Assembly: GCA_964475205.1 (NCBI GenBank)
Contig: CAYYVQ010000005.1
Span: forward strand, 33,469-97,468
From: CAYSRM01 sp964475205
GTDB taxonomy: Bacteria; Verrucomicrobiota; Kiritimatiellia; UBA8416; CAYSRM01
Length of the DNA stretch: 64,000 nt
Reading direction: 5' to 3'
Shown here one piece after another: positions 17,567 to 27,097 of this stretch. Position 1 is the first letter of the stretch; the number at the start of each line of letters is the position of its first letter. The translations under genes and the position numbers were made by a program. The notes under the pieces are model-generated. The model ran no database searches and was not told the origin of the DNA. It saw only the letters and a list, made by a program, of their open reading frames with translations.

Positions 17567-20044
17567 TCAGAATGTGTTGTATATGCTGTGCGCTTTAAGG
17601 CCGCGCTTGAGGCGGGATAAATCAACATTGTCGTCAGTTTCGATGACTACGTTTTTTGGTGCGCCTTTCCGGACATGAAAGAAATTATCGCTGAAAGAAG
17701 CTTGAATGTTCGCCGGAGGCTGCAGCCAGCACCACAGGGCAGCCGAGCCGGAAGAAACTTGAGCCACGAATTGTCTTGTTGGTTCTCTTTTGAGTTTTAC
17801 TGACAATTCCGGATCAACCAGGTCCATTCTTTTAGGTCGATCAAACATTACCAGGTTGGAAGAAAGAACTGTGCCTTTTTCTCCGGCTTCGAGCCATACC
17901 AGCAGTTCCTCGGGGCCGGCCTGTTTCATTACGTCCTTAACATCGAGAACCTTGACCCGCTTACTGCTGCGTTCGCTCACGGTAAACGGGAAACGGTCTT
18001 CCACGATCTTCTCCCCGCGCACTGTTGTGAGGCTCCAGTTGATGTGACCTTTGATCTGTCCGAGCATGTCGTTTGTCACATGGACATCAACTCTGCCCGT
18101 TTCCGGGTGTTCAACGCCAGAGACCAGGACGGGGGCGTAGAATTTTCGGGCCATGTAATGCAGCGCTTTCCATTTGCCGTAGTAATCAATGGAAGACCAG
18201 CTTGCCACCGGCCAGCAGTCGTTAAGCTGCCAGTAAAGTGTTCCCATCGTTTCAGGCATGTTTCGCCGCCAGTGTTCAATGCCGTACTTCATGGCCATAC
18301 CCTGAAGGATCTGACTGAGCCACAGGGTCATCTCGAAATTCTTCGGCATTCTGAACCAGTCAAGCATGTACTGTATTATCGCCACATTGCCGATATTGCT
18401 TCGCTGGTGATGCTCCATAACCGGCGATGTAATGTTGTGGTCCTTACGGGTTGTATAAAGATTGACTGTTCCAGGTTCGGGAAAACTCTGGAATCCGAAT
18501 TCGCTTATAAACCTGTGTGTGCAGGTACGGTACCATTCAAAAGGTTTCCTGCCGTGCCATACGCTCCACAAATGTGCATCGCCCCATCCAGGGTTTCTGT
18601 GGTCTGACCGGTCGCCTCTGGGCGAATGCGGACTGCCGGGCCAGTATGGACGTTCCGGGTCCTCGCGACGGACAACTGATGATATTGTCTTGTCGAAAAG
18701 CCTCTTATAATCAGTCCATGACATTGCGGTATCGGTGCGTTGGTCTGCAACAAGTCCCTGCTCAAGTTCATTGTTGCCACACCACAGGGCGAGACAAGGA
18801 TGATGTCTGAGTCGCCTGACGTTGTCGCGCGCTTCCAATTTCACGTTGTCAACAAACTCATCATCAAAAGCAGGATAAGCGGCGCATGCAAACATGAAAT
18901 CCTGCCAGAGGCAAATGCCATATTCATCGCATAGATCATAAAATAGATTCGACTCATATATACCCCCGCCCCAGACTCTCAGCATGTTCATATTAGCCTT
19001 AACGGAATCTTCAATCAGTCTCCTGTAGTCTTCGGGTTTTACCCGGGATACCGGAGCATCGGCCGGGATCCAGTTGGCGCCTTTGGCAAAAAACTGCTTT
19101 CCGTTGATAACAAAAGCGAAGGATTCTCCTTTTTTATCTTTTTGTGTTTTCAACTCCAAAGTGCGTAAACCGATTCTTTTTTCATCGGTAGCCAGCAAGT
19201 CGCCGTTTTTGTCGAGCAGATCAATGGCCAATTCGTACAAGGGTTGTTTGCCCATTCCGTTGGGCCACCAGAGGTTTGGCTTTTGTACGATTAACTCGAC
19301 TGATGTCGTCTTACCTTTAAACTGAAGCTCTGCTTCAGTTACCAGTGAGCCTGAAAAATAGAGACTTGCTTTGCCTTGAAGGAAGGCGCGGCGCGTTTTT
19401 TGAATTTCAGCTTTGACATCAATCCGCACCTTGCCGCCTGAATGTTTCTGGCTGATCTTTATGTTTTCCAATCTCGCGATGTTGAATCCCGCCAATTCAA
19501 TATCCCGCCATATTCCCGAGGTCACCAATTTCGGGCCCCAATCCCAGCCGAAATTGCTTGGCTGTTTGCGAATCCATCCGCCGCTGTCCACTCTGTGGTT
19601 GCCAACACCCCACCCATGCATATAGGCCTGGGCATTTCTCTTTGCGACATACTTGAGAGGAGATGAAAAATGTATTTTGATCTGGTTTGAGCCGCGGCGA
19701 AGCAGGCTCTTGACATCAAACTCCCATGTTCGATGCATGTTGTCGGTTGATGCGACTTTCTTTCTGTTTATGAATATGTCGGCAATCGTGTCCAGCCCGT
19801 GACATTTCAGCAGTACCCTGTCATACCTCATCAAGTCGTTTTCCACCGTGAAATCGCGCGAATATACCCAGTCGCTCTCACCAACCCAGCTCTGCTTATC
19901 TTCATTGTCCCGGAAAAAAGGATCGGGAATTACTTTATTGGTCATGAGCGCGTCATGAACCATGCCCGGCACGTGGGCTTCGTAAATCTCGTTGCTCCCT
20001 TTGCGAGCGCAGGACCAAGAGCCGTTAAGTGTTTGAATATGCAT
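17567..20044 (-). CDS. Beta-mannosidase (glycoside hydrolase family 2)
   Basis: 825 residues from the ATG at 20044, preceded by GGAGG; a longer in-frame start at 20107 is less likely. GH2 organisation: an N-terminal jelly roll (LNGSWSCARKG, AHVPGMVHDALM), an immunoglobulin-like domain, then the TIM barrel with acid/base Glu in WCGNNELEQG and nucleophile Glu in FISEFGFQSFPEP. VPGxVHxDL and EPGTV signatures are typical of beta-mannosidases, which release mannose from mannan oligomers or N-glycan cores. There is no signal peptide, so it is probably cytosolic. Confidence 0.93.
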   Translation of the reverse strand: MHIQTLNGSWSCARKGSNEIYEAHVPGMVHDALMTNKVIPDPFFRDNEDKQSWVGESDWVYSRDFTVENDLMRYDRVLLKCHGLDTIADIFINRKKVASTDNMHRTWEFDVKSLLRRGSNQIKIHFSSPLKYVAKRNAQAYMHGWGVGNHRVDSGGWIRKQPSNFGWDWGPKLVTSGIWRDIELAGFNIARLENIKISQKHSGGKVRIDVKAEIQKTRRAFLQGKASLYFSGSLVTEAELQFKGKTTSVELIVQKPNLWWPNGMGKQPLYELAIDLLDKNGDLLATDEKRIGLRTLELKTQKDKKGESFAFVINGKQFFAKGANWIPADAPVSRVKPEDYRRLIEDSVKANMNMLRVWGGGIYESNLFYDLCDEYGICLWQDFMFACAAYPAFDDEFVDNVKLEARDNVRRLRHHPCLALWCGNNELEQGLVADQRTDTAMSWTDYKRLFDKTISSVVRREDPERPYWPGSPHSPRGDRSDHRNPGWGDAHLWSVWHGRKPFEWYRTCTHRFISEFGFQSFPEPGTVNLYTTRKDHNITSPVMEHHQRSNIGNVAIIQYMLDWFRMPKNFEMTLWLSQILQGMAMKYGIEHWRRNMPETMGTLYWQLNDCWPVASWSSIDYYGKWKALHYMARKFYAPVLVSGVEHPETGRVDVHVTNDMLGQIKGHINWSLTTVRGEKIVEDRFPFTVSERSSKRVKVLDVKDVMKQAGPEELLVWLEAGEKGTVLSSNLVMFDRPKRMDLVDPELSVKLKREPTRQFVAQVSSGSAALWCWLQPPANIQASFSDNFFHVRKGAPKNVVIETDDNVDLSRLKRGLKAHSIYNTF

Positions 20045-20229
20045 GACCAGAATCCTCCAGATAAGTATTGTCCCATAATCGCAAAAAACAGATCCCAAAA
20101 CAAACAAAACCCAAGCAGGGCTCAGGCCGCAATCAGATCAAGCTTGCAAGAACTGTCAGCGGGCTTTAGATTTCCGAGTTTCACACAAGAGGGAGGAGAA
20201 ACAGGAAGCATCGGATCCTGAATGCAGCC

Positions 20230-20787
20230 ATGTCTATATTTGCAATAATCGCCATAGCTTTTGCTGTTGCCATGGACGCTTTTGCAGTGTCAATTTCCAG
20301 CGGCATAGCTATTCGGGAGATGAAGGTGCGTCATGCGCTGCTTATAGCCGCATTCTTCGGAATATTTCAGGGCGTCATGCCGATGGTCGGCTGGATGGTT
20401 GGCGAAGGTGTCAAAGCGTTTATTGAACCATGGGATCACTGGGTAGCCTTCGGCCTTCTGCTCGGGGCCGGCGTTAAACTGATTTATGAATCACGAAAAA
20501 GTCAAGGCAGTCCACCGGGTTATGACCCTACGAATATCTATGTACTTTTCATTCTATCAATCGCCACCAGTATTGATGCTCTGGCTGTGGGGCTTACCTT
20601 GTCCTTCGTGGATATAGGAATAGTGGTTCCGGTAATGGTTATAGGGTTCATAACTTTTATCATGTCATTCGCGGGGACTTACACCGGCAAAATGCTGGGG
20701 CATCTGCTGGAACGCAAAATGGAACTGGCGGCCGGGCTGCTGTTGATTGCTATTGGCATAAAGGTTCTCATTGAACATACAAGCTAG
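20230..20787 (+). CDS. mntP: Manganese efflux pump MntP
   Basis: This 185-residue, six-helix membrane protein shows the MntP internal duplication: FAVAMDAFAVSISSG near residue 14 and ATSIDALAVGLTLSF near 115, each carrying the conserved Asp needed for Mn2+ export. The length fits the family. It is divergent from the beta-mannosidase. I looked for a Mn2+-sensing yybP-ykoY leader in the 185-base gap upstream and could not recognise one. Confidence 0.93.
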   Translation: MSIFAIIAIAFAVAMDAFAVSISSGIAIREMKVRHALLIAAFFGIFQGVMPMVGWMVGEGVKAFIEPWDHWVAFGLLLGAGVKLIYESRKSQGSPPGYDPTNIYVLFILSIATSIDALAVGLTLSFVDIGIVVPVMVIGFITFIMSFAGTYTGKMLGHLLERKMELAAGLLLIAIGIKVLIEHTS

Positions 20788-20836
20788 CACAATATGGCGC
20801 CCGGCAACTGGTCAGGCTTCTTGCGTCGAATCCACA

Positions 20837-22156
20837 TCAGTCCTTCGGGGATGGTGCGGGGTAGTCCGGTTCATCAAGTCCCGATATCAGTTCATCAATA
20901 TTTACAGTGCGATTTTCTTCGATCGAACGGTTGCCTGCGATTCCGGTAAGAATTGACCATGCCCCGCCGCGGTAATCCGAGGCTCTCATGTACTTATCCT
21001 GCGGCGGCGACTCACTGAACAAATCTTCAAGTAGCACCGGATCGCCCCCTCCGTGGCCTCCGCTTCCGGTCCATATGTCGACCTCGTATGCAGTCTCGAA
21101 ATGTGGATACACTTTTGTTTTGGTGCCTTCCTTTATCAGTTTTCCGGGAACATTGCCGTCGCCGCTGACATAAACGGTTTCCTGACAGATATGCTCTATT
21201 CTCCCCTTGCTGCCGTTAATTGCAACCTGCAGTCCCTCCCATGGCATAAAGGCATTAAGAGAATAACTCATGGTTGCTCCGTTCTTGTAGGAAACAATCA
21301 GGTGCATAGTGTCTTCAATATCAATATCTTTGCTAAAGACGCACTTGTCCCGGAAATATCCATCGAAATGTTCATTTTCCAGGTACAGCTTGCGATGCGT
21401 TTCATTGGACTCCATGTCCAGGGCAAACCGGCAATTCTTGAATTCAGGGCACTGGCTGCACCTTTCTGATCGAGCGCTCAGGCCGTACCGCTCGGCCGTT
21501 TCGGGCAGATAAAAGTTTCGTTTTCCAAGCGCGTGTACGCTTTGGGGTGTCGTATCAAGCCACCAGTTAATCAGATCAAAGTGGTGTGTTGCCTTATGAA
21601 CCAGCAGACCTCCTGAATTTTCCTTGTTACGGTGCCAGCGCCGGAAGTAGTCGGCGCCGTGGCGCGTGTTCAACAGCCAGTTGAAATCGACAGACAACAC
21701 ATCGCCGATCACTCCCGACATCAGGAGTTCCTTGATCTGGGTTCGAGGCGGTGAATACCTGTAGTTGAAAGTCACCCTGCAGTCCCTTCTGGTTTTTCTG
21801 CAGGTATCAATAATGCGTTGGCATTTCTGCTCACTGATGGTCATGGGCTTTTCAGTTATGGTATCACAGCCCATTTCCATGGCTTTGCAGATATAATCAT
21901 CGTGATATCGGTCAACTGTAGTCACTATGACCGTATCAGGCTGAGTTTCACGGATCATCTTCTCGAATTCGCCGGCGGGGTAGCCCTTTGTTTCCGCTCC
22001 CGCTTCTGTGCATTTGCTTAGCGCCAGGTTCAGTCTTCCCGGGTTGCGGTCGCAGACCGCAACAAGTTTGCTGTGGCCGGCGTATTTGTCAAGCAGCGCT
22101 TTCGAGTACATGCGTGAACGGCTGCCGACTCCGACAATAGCGTATTTTTTTGCCAT
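20837..22156 (-). CDS. Gfo/Idh/MocA family NAD(P)-dependent oxidoreductase
   Basis: The 439-residue protein has an N-terminal Rossmann fold (YAIVGVGSRSRMYSKALLD), the family dinucleotide/substrate motif EKPMTIS near residue 100, and a C-terminal alpha/beta domain with KATHHFDLINWWL near 190. A cysteine cluster (SARSERCSQCPEFKNCRF, about 230-247) may bind metal, which is typical of a PVC/Bacteroidetes sugar-oxidoreductase subgroup. No Tat signal is present, so it is cytosolic. Next to the beta-mannosidase a sugar substrate is plausible but unproven. Confidence 0.9.
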   Translation of the reverse strand: MAKKYAIVGVGSRSRMYSKALLDKYAGHSKLVAVCDRNPGRLNLALSKCTEAGAETKGYPAGEFEKMIRETQPDTVIVTTVDRYHDDYICKAMEMGCDTITEKPMTISEQKCQRIIDTCRKTRRDCRVTFNYRYSPPRTQIKELLMSGVIGDVLSVDFNWLLNTRHGADYFRRWHRNKENSGGLLVHKATHHFDLINWWLDTTPQSVHALGKRNFYLPETAERYGLSARSERCSQCPEFKNCRFALDMESNETHRKLYLENEHFDGYFRDKCVFSKDIDIEDTMHLIVSYKNGATMSYSLNAFMPWEGLQVAINGSKGRIEHICQETVYVSGDGNVPGKLIKEGTKTKVYPHFETAYEVDIWTGSGGHGGGDPVLLEDLFSESPPQDKYMRASDYRGGAWSILTGIAGNRSIEENRTVNIDELISGLDEPDYPAPSPKD

Positions 22157-22478
22157 CAGAACTCCTCTCTGAATTTCAGCAGAGTATTATAATACAATGA
22201 AAGTGAGTCAAGGCGCTTTAACTTTGTGCGCGGGCGCTTTTTTATTACTGACGGCTTAGGCAATAATACGCCTTCAACATTGAGAGAGAAGGCGCGGGAG
22301 GGTCTTGGGCCTGATCAGACAACCTTGTTTATGACCGGATCCAGCAATTGACATTGCAAATTGATGGTTATGAGTAAGCGGGTGTGTGGGTATATTTAAA
22401 CCATACCCGGCCCCCCTGAATAATAGCAATCCATGAACAGAGCGACCGGGCAGGGTATTATTTTTTTAGCGCTCTTTT
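22157..22478. other. Intergenic gap without recognised features
   Basis: I see no gene, RNA or convincing repeat between the oxidoreductase and the small lipoprotein. A weak GGCGC...GCGCTTTTTT pairing near 22213-22242 could be terminator-like, but the stem is short. Confidence 0.4.
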
Positions 22479-22688
22479 TTACATTTCATCGCCGGCTTCT
22501 TCAGCGGCGTCGCCTGTTTCTTCAACGGCGTCGGCTGCTTCCTCTGTAGCTTCTTCAGCAGCGTCGCCTGTTTCCTCGACGGCCTCGCCGGCTTCATCTT
22601 CACCTTCTTCCATCTTCGTGCATCCTGCGCCGCAAATCATTGCTACCGTAAGAACCAAACCGAGAAAACTTCTGATCCACTTGCTCAT
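22479..22688 (-). CDS. Small acidic repeat lipoprotein
   Basis: This 69-residue protein has a lipoprotein signal peptide (SFLGLVLTVAMICGAGC, lipobox GAGC, Cys23) followed by 47 residues built almost only from Glu, Ala, Asp and Thr. The unit EETGDAAEEA occurs about twice perfectly and again in variants, predicting a strongly negative helix or coiled coil tethered to a membrane. A good ribosome site (GGAGG) precedes the ATG. Function unknown; similar short E/A-rich lipoproteins occur across PVC genomes, and cation buffering or envelope spacing are guesses. Confidence 0.75.
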   Translation of the reverse strand: MSKWIRSFLGLVLTVAMICGAGCTKMEEGEDEAGEAVEETGDAAEEATEEAADAVEETGDAAEEAGDEM

Positions 22689-23063
22689 AACAGTCCTCCA
22701 TTTTCTTCATGCGTTTTTTTTCAATTCACCAGACTGGCGAATTGTTCCAGAAAAAATGTCTCATGAAACGTCAAAGTAAATCAATGATCATTTTCCTTAT
22801 ATACGCCGGCGGATTCCCTTAGCGGGTAGCGCCACTGCGAGGGCACGAATCGGCAAAAGGCCGTTAAGATATGACTTTTTCTTTTTTTTGTATAGAATCT
22901 CCATTAACCTTAACCTCAGTTATACAACCGGAGAAGGGACAACCACCAATGACCTTCCGAACTCCGGGGATCCCGGGAGTCGGGACACTGATAAAGGAGG
23001 TAATGGAATGGGCCGGTCCAAAAAATCCGTTTCATCCAAACGAATAACAGGAGGAAAGAACCA
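22689..23063. other. Gap with second copy of the short dispersed repeat
   Basis: The gap between the divergent lipoprotein and aldo/keto reductase genes. Positions 22928-22985 carry the repeat also found at 3248-3300 (GGGACAACCACC ... CCGGGGATCCCGGGAGTCGG). An A/T-rich stretch at 22870-22915 could hold the reductase promoter. GGAGG at 23051-23055 is its ribosome site. No gene is seen. Confidence 0.5.
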
Positions 23064-24023
23064 ATGCGTTACAGAAGACTTGGCATAGCCGGAATCAAAG
23101 TTTCCGAAGTTTCACTGGGTTCATGGCGGACTTTCGGAAAATCAGTTGATCAGGAGACCACGGAAGCCTGCATGGTTGAGGCATATGAAAACGGAGTAAA
23201 CTATTTTGACGGCGCCGAAATTTATGCCCTGGGCGCGGCCGAGCAAGCGATGGGAAAAGTCTTCCGGAAACAGAAGTGGGCCAGGGACACCCTGGTAATC
23301 AGCAGCAAGGTCAACAAAATCGGCGATAAACCTAACCAGGGCGGTCTGTCCAGAAAACATCTGGTCGAGGAGTGCGATGCTGCCCTTATGCGCATGGGGC
23401 TCGATTACCTGGACCTGTTTTTCTGTCACCGGCCAGACCCTGAAACTCCGATGGAAGAGACGGTGGCTGCCATGGACGAGCTTATAAAGCGGGGCAAAAT
23501 ATTATACTGGGGAACAAGCAATTTTTCGGAGGGTGAAATCATGGAGTTATTCGGCATTGCGGAGGCCGGCAACTATCAGCCTCCGACTATGGAGCAACCG
23601 AAGTATAACATGTTACACCGGGATGGCGTTGAAAAGGAACTTGCCCGTCCGGTTCAGAAGAAAGGCCTCGGGTTAACGGTGTTTTCCCCTTTACAGGTAG
23701 GGTTCCTGAGCGGCAAGTACAACAATGGTATTCCTGAGGACAGCCACTTTGGCAGGATGGATCCGGAAAGGCGTAAGAAGTTTATTAGTGAAGAGAAACT
23801 TGAAAAATGCCGGAAACTTGGGGATGTTGCAAGGGACCTTGGCATGGCCCAGGCAAGCCTTGCGCTGGCATGGTGCCTGAAGAACAAAGCAGTAAGCACG
23901 GTGCTCACCGGAGCCTCGAAGCCCGAGCAGGTTAAACAGAACGTCAAGGCTTCGGAAGATGCCGATCTTCTTACCGAGGATGTAATGGGTAGGATCGAAC
24001 AGATTTTATCATACTCACCCTGA
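23064..24023 (+). CDS. Aldo/keto reductase
   Basis: This 319-residue NADPH-dependent (beta/alpha)8 reductase is of the subgroup related to potassium-channel beta subunits and YghZ. The catalytic tetrad is visible: Asp in YFDGAEIYALG (Asp and Tyr), Lys in VISSKVNK, His in LFFCHRPDPETP. The NADPH-binding end is VLTGASKPEQVKQN. The start is fixed by GGAGGAAAGAACC before the ATG. The substrate is unknown. It is monocistronic and convergent with frr; a small hairpin GCGATCCTGGATCGC at 24025-24039 separates the two. Confidence 0.92.
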   Translation: MRYRRLGIAGIKVSEVSLGSWRTFGKSVDQETTEACMVEAYENGVNYFDGAEIYALGAAEQAMGKVFRKQKWARDTLVISSKVNKIGDKPNQGGLSRKHLVEECDAALMRMGLDYLDLFFCHRPDPETPMEETVAAMDELIKRGKILYWGTSNFSEGEIMELFGIAEAGNYQPPTMEQPKYNMLHRDGVEKELARPVQKKGLGLTVFSPLQVGFLSGKYNNGIPEDSHFGRMDPERRKKFISEEKLEKCRKLGDVARDLGMAQASLALAWCLKNKAVSTVLTGASKPEQVKQNVKASEDADLLTEDVMGRIEQILSYSP

Positions 24024-24061
24024 AGCGATCCTGGATCGCAACCGACGGGCTCTGTTCGATT

Positions 24062-24625
24062 CTACACGGCCATTATCTCTTTTTCCTTGGATTCGAGTAG
24101 ATTGTCGATTTCCTTAATGTGATTGTCGGTTGCTTTCTGGATGTCTTCAAGGCATTGGGAGCACTCGTCTTCGCTGATCTTACTCTCTTTCTGGAGCTTT
24201 TTCGCCTCATCGTTGGCTTCGCGCCTGACATTCCTGATGGCTACCCTGCTTTCTTCTGCTACTCTCTTGGCTACCTTGACCAGTTCTTTTCTTCGTTCTT
24301 CGCTAAGCTCCGGGAAGGGGACCCTTATGACTTTTCCGTCATTGACAGGTGTGACTCCCAGGTTGGCTGCCAGAATAGCTTTTTCAACTGATCCCAGAAT
24401 AGTGGGATCATACGGGCTTATTACGATGAGTCTGGGCTCAGGCGTCGATATGCCTGCAAGCTCTCTGATTCTGGTCTGGGTTCCGTAATAGTCAACCTGG
24501 ATATTCTCGACCAGCGCAGGCGAGGCTTTGCCGGTGCGTATTCCCTGGAACTGTTCGTGTAAAAGCGCTTCCGTTTTATCCATTTTATCTTTTGCTTCTT
24601 TGAGAATCTCTACTGGAGTCTCCAT
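24062..24625 (-). CDS. frr: Ribosome recycling factor
   Basis: At 187 residues this is the usual length for RRF, which with EF-G splits post-termination ribosomes. Signatures: LHEQFQGIRTGKASPALVEN at about 22-41, VDYYGTQTRIRELAGISTPE, and IRNVRREANDEAKKL in the C-terminal helix. It starts one base after the pyrH stop, with an excellent AAAGGAGGAATAAC ribosome site, so the two are co-transcribed. The usual upstream rpsB-tsf pair is not in this window. Confidence 0.97.
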   Translation of the reverse strand: METPVEILKEAKDKMDKTEALLHEQFQGIRTGKASPALVENIQVDYYGTQTRIRELAGISTPEPRLIVISPYDPTILGSVEKAILAANLGVTPVNDGKVIRVPFPELSEERRKELVKVAKRVAEESRVAIRNVRREANDEAKKLQKESKISEDECSQCLEDIQKATDNHIKEIDNLLESKEKEIMAV

Positions 24626-24626
24626 G

Positions 24627-25379
24627 TTATTCCTCCTTTCCGGCCTGGCCGGATACTACTGTTCCAAGTGAGTCGCCGCAGACAACTCTTTCCAGGCTGT
24701 TAGGCTGGAAAAAGTCAAAAACAACGATAGGTATTTTATTTTCCATGCAAAGCGAAAAAGCGGAACCGTCCATGACTTTCAATGATTTCTGGAGGGCTTC
24801 GCTATAGGTGATCTGTGTGTATTTCCTGGCAAGGGGATCCTTGACCGGGTCTGAGGAGTATACCCCGTCCACCTTAGTGGCTTTCAGAAGAACATCGGCC
24901 TTAATTTCGCTGGCTCTCAGAGCTGCCGCGCTGTCTGTGCTGAAATACGGATTGCCTGTACCGCCGGCAAAAACCAGAACCCGTCCCTTTGCAAAGTGCC
25001 TGAGAGCCCGTCGCAGGATGAAAGGTTCGGCAACCTTGTTCATTTCAATGGCGGTCAGAACTCTTGTTTGCAGTCCCGTTTTCTCGATTGCATTCTGTAG
25101 AGCCAGGGCATTGATAGTTGTAGCCAGCATGCCCATGTAGTCGCCGGTGATGCGGTCGAAGCCGCTGGCTTCTCCGCTGAGTCCCCGGAAGATATTACCC
25201 CCGCCAACGACAATTGAGATTTCCACGCCCATTTCACTGACATGTTTGATCCTGGCGGCTATTTCGCCGGTGACATCATGATCAAGGCTCACTCTCTTTT
25301 CCTTGTCCTGGAGTGTTTCTCCGCTGAGCTTCAAAAGGATCCTTCTGTATTTGGGGCGTTTCTGAGATGTTCCAGTCAT
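24627..25379 (-). CDS. pyrH: UMP kinase
   Basis: The 250-residue amino-acid-kinase-fold UMP kinase phosphorylates UMP to UDP. Motifs: RILLKLSGETLQ at the start, VVGGGNIFRG, GDYMGMLAT, and FAGGTGNPYFSTDSAAALRA, which carries the UTP/UMP-binding residues. It forms an operon with frr, a near-universal bacterial pairing. The 245 bases upstream to the divergent heptose gene hold no further gene. Confidence 0.97.
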   Translation of the reverse strand: MTGTSQKRPKYRRILLKLSGETLQDKEKRVSLDHDVTGEIAARIKHVSEMGVEISIVVGGGNIFRGLSGEASGFDRITGDYMGMLATTINALALQNAIEKTGLQTRVLTAIEMNKVAEPFILRRALRHFAKGRVLVFAGGTGNPYFSTDSAAALRASEIKADVLLKATKVDGVYSSDPVKDPLARKYTQITYSEALQKSLKVMDGSAFSLCMENKIPIVVFDFFQPNSLERVVCGDSLGTVVSGQAGKEE

Positions 25380-25625
25380 TGTGAGTAAGCTTTCCTTTTT
25401 GGAGCATTATACTATCCCGAAAAAACAATGCCAGTAAATATCAAAAACCGTATAATTTAACCTGAATTGACCTGGATCATTTGCAACACGCGAATAATTT
25501 ACCCCTTGGAGGCCGCCGCTAACCCCATAATAACCTTGCCGCTGAAGAGGTAGAGCGGGTATCTTGAGTTGAATCGGACCAAAAAATGACAGTAGCATTT
25601 GGTTGGAACTACTGGAGCTTATAAT

Positions 25626-26114
25626 ATGAGATTGCACGAGTCCAAGATAGTTGACAATGAAAGGCTGACAAAACTTCGGGATGGATGGCTGAGAGAAGGA
25701 AAGACTGTTGTATTTACCAACGGTTGTTTTGATATTCTACATGCTGGCCACCTGGAATATCTTGAGTTTGCCCGGAAACAGGGTGATATACTTATTGTCG
25801 GACTTAACTGCGACGATTCAATAAGGCGCACAAAGGGTGTTGAGAGGCCGGTTGTTACCGAAGACCAGAGAGCAAAGATAGTTGCCGGGTTGGAATGTGT
25901 AGATTACGTAACAATCTTTTGCGAAGACGAACCCGCAGATCTCATAAAGAAGATCAAGCCCGATGTTCTGGTCAAGGGAGAAGACTGGGCGCATTATGTG
26001 AGTGGCAGAGAGACAGTGGAGAGTCGTGGAGGCAGGGTAGTGCTGGCGCGGCTGACCCCGGGGCTGTCTACAAGCAATCTGATAAAGCGAATCCGGGAAA
26101 TTGATGGAGGCTGA
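25626..26114 (+). CDS. rfaE2: D-glycero-beta-D-manno-heptose 1-phosphate adenylyltransferase
   Basis: At 162 residues this corresponds to the nucleotidyltransferase half of bifunctional HldE, here as a stand-alone protein. The start at 25626 follows GGAG by eight bases. Motifs: FTNGCFDILHAGHLEYLE (HxGH catalytic), SIRRTKGVERPVV, VDYVTIFCEDEP, LVKGEDWAHY, and the C-terminal TPGLSTSNLIKRI. It makes ADP-heptose for LPS inner core. It lies five bases upstream of the heptose epimerase; no heptose kinase (rfaE1) or gmhA is in the window. Confidence 0.95.
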   Translation: MRLHESKIVDNERLTKLRDGWLREGKTVVFTNGCFDILHAGHLEYLEFARKQGDILIVGLNCDDSIRRTKGVERPVVTEDQRAKIVAGLECVDYVTIFCEDEPADLIKKIKPDVLVKGEDWAHYVSGRETVESRGGRVVLARLTPGLSTSNLIKRIREIDGG

Positions 26115-26119
26115 CGAAT

Positions 26120-27097
26120 ATGGCTGAAAGTTTTGTTGTTACAGGCGGGGCCGGTTTTATCGGGTCCAATATCGTCGGGGAGCTGAACCGCAGAGGCCAC
26201 GAGGATATAGTTATTGTCGACCGTCTGGATTCGGGAATAAAATCCGCATATCTTGAATCGTTGAGTTATTCCAGATACTTTGACAAAGACGAATTCCGCC
26301 GCCTCTTCAGGAACAGGCAACTTGAACGGGTTGACACGGTTTTTCATATGGGCGCATGCAGTTCGACCACCGAGACCGACGAAGATTACCTCAATGACAA
26401 CAATTATCTTTACAGCCGCGAGCTGTGCGAGTGGTGCCTTGAAAATGATGCCCGGTTTGTTTATGCTTCAAGCGCCGCAACTTACGGGGATGGATCCAGG
26501 GGTTATTGCGATTCTCACGACGGCTTGGAGGAGCTGGTGCCGCTCAATCCGTACGGAAGGTCGAAACATATTTTTGATCTCTGGGCTTTGAAGAGCGGGC
26601 TGCTCGACCAGATTGCCGGGTTGAAGTATTTTAACGTTTTCGGTCCCAGGGAAGACCACAAAGGGGACATGAGGTCCGTGGTCAACAAGGCATACGGCCA
26701 GGTGCTCAGAGATGGCGAAATCAGGCTGTTTCGCTCGCACAGGCCTGACTACAGGGACGGGGAACAGAAGAGAGATTTTGTTTATGTCAATGATGCTGTA
26801 AAGGCGACTTTGTTCTTTCACGACAATCCTGAAAAAAACGGCATTTTCAATTGTGGCACAGGAGAAGCCAGAACATGGCTGGATCTTGCGCTGGCGGTTT
26901 TCTCCGCGATGGACAGAAAGTCTGCGATTACGTTTATAGATATGCCTCCGGAGATAAGGGAGAAGTACCAGTATTTTACGCAGGCCAACATGCATAAGTT
27001 GCGCGAGGCGGGATACCGTGAACAATTCTATACAATTGAAGAAGGAGTCAATGAATATGTCAGAGACTATTTGCAGAAGAACATGCAGTCAGCATAG
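26120..27097 (+). CDS. hldD: ADP-L-glycero-D-manno-heptose 6-epimerase
   Basis: The 325-residue extended SDR epimerase completes ADP-L-glycero-D-manno-heptose synthesis for LPS. Landmarks: TGGAGFIGSNIVGELNRRG binding NADP, FHMGACSSTTETDEDY, the catalytic YGRSKHIFD with the family-specific second base region, and FNVFGPREDHKGDM. It is the partner of the preceding adenylyltransferase, five bases upstream, in one operon. The product implies a Gram-negative outer membrane with heptose-containing LPS. Confidence 0.96.
   Translation: MAESFVVTGGAGFIGSNIVGELNRRGHEDIVIVDRLDSGIKSAYLESLSYSRYFDKDEFRRLFRNRQLERVDTVFHMGACSSTTETDEDYLNDNNYLYSRELCEWCLENDARFVYASSAATYGDGSRGYCDSHDGLEELVPLNPYGRSKHIFDLWALKSGLLDQIAGLKYFNVFGPREDHKGDMRSVVNKAYGQVLRDGEIRLFRSHRPDYRDGEQKRDFVYVNDAVKATLFFHDNPEKNGIFNCGTGEARTWLDLALAVFSAMDRKSAITFIDMPPEIREKYQYFTQANMHKLREAGYREQFYTIEEGVNEYVRDYLQKNMQSA

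Noticed and set aside
20045..20229. Mn-sensing riboswitch before mntP
   Set aside because: No yybP-ykoY core sequence could be recognised in the gap.
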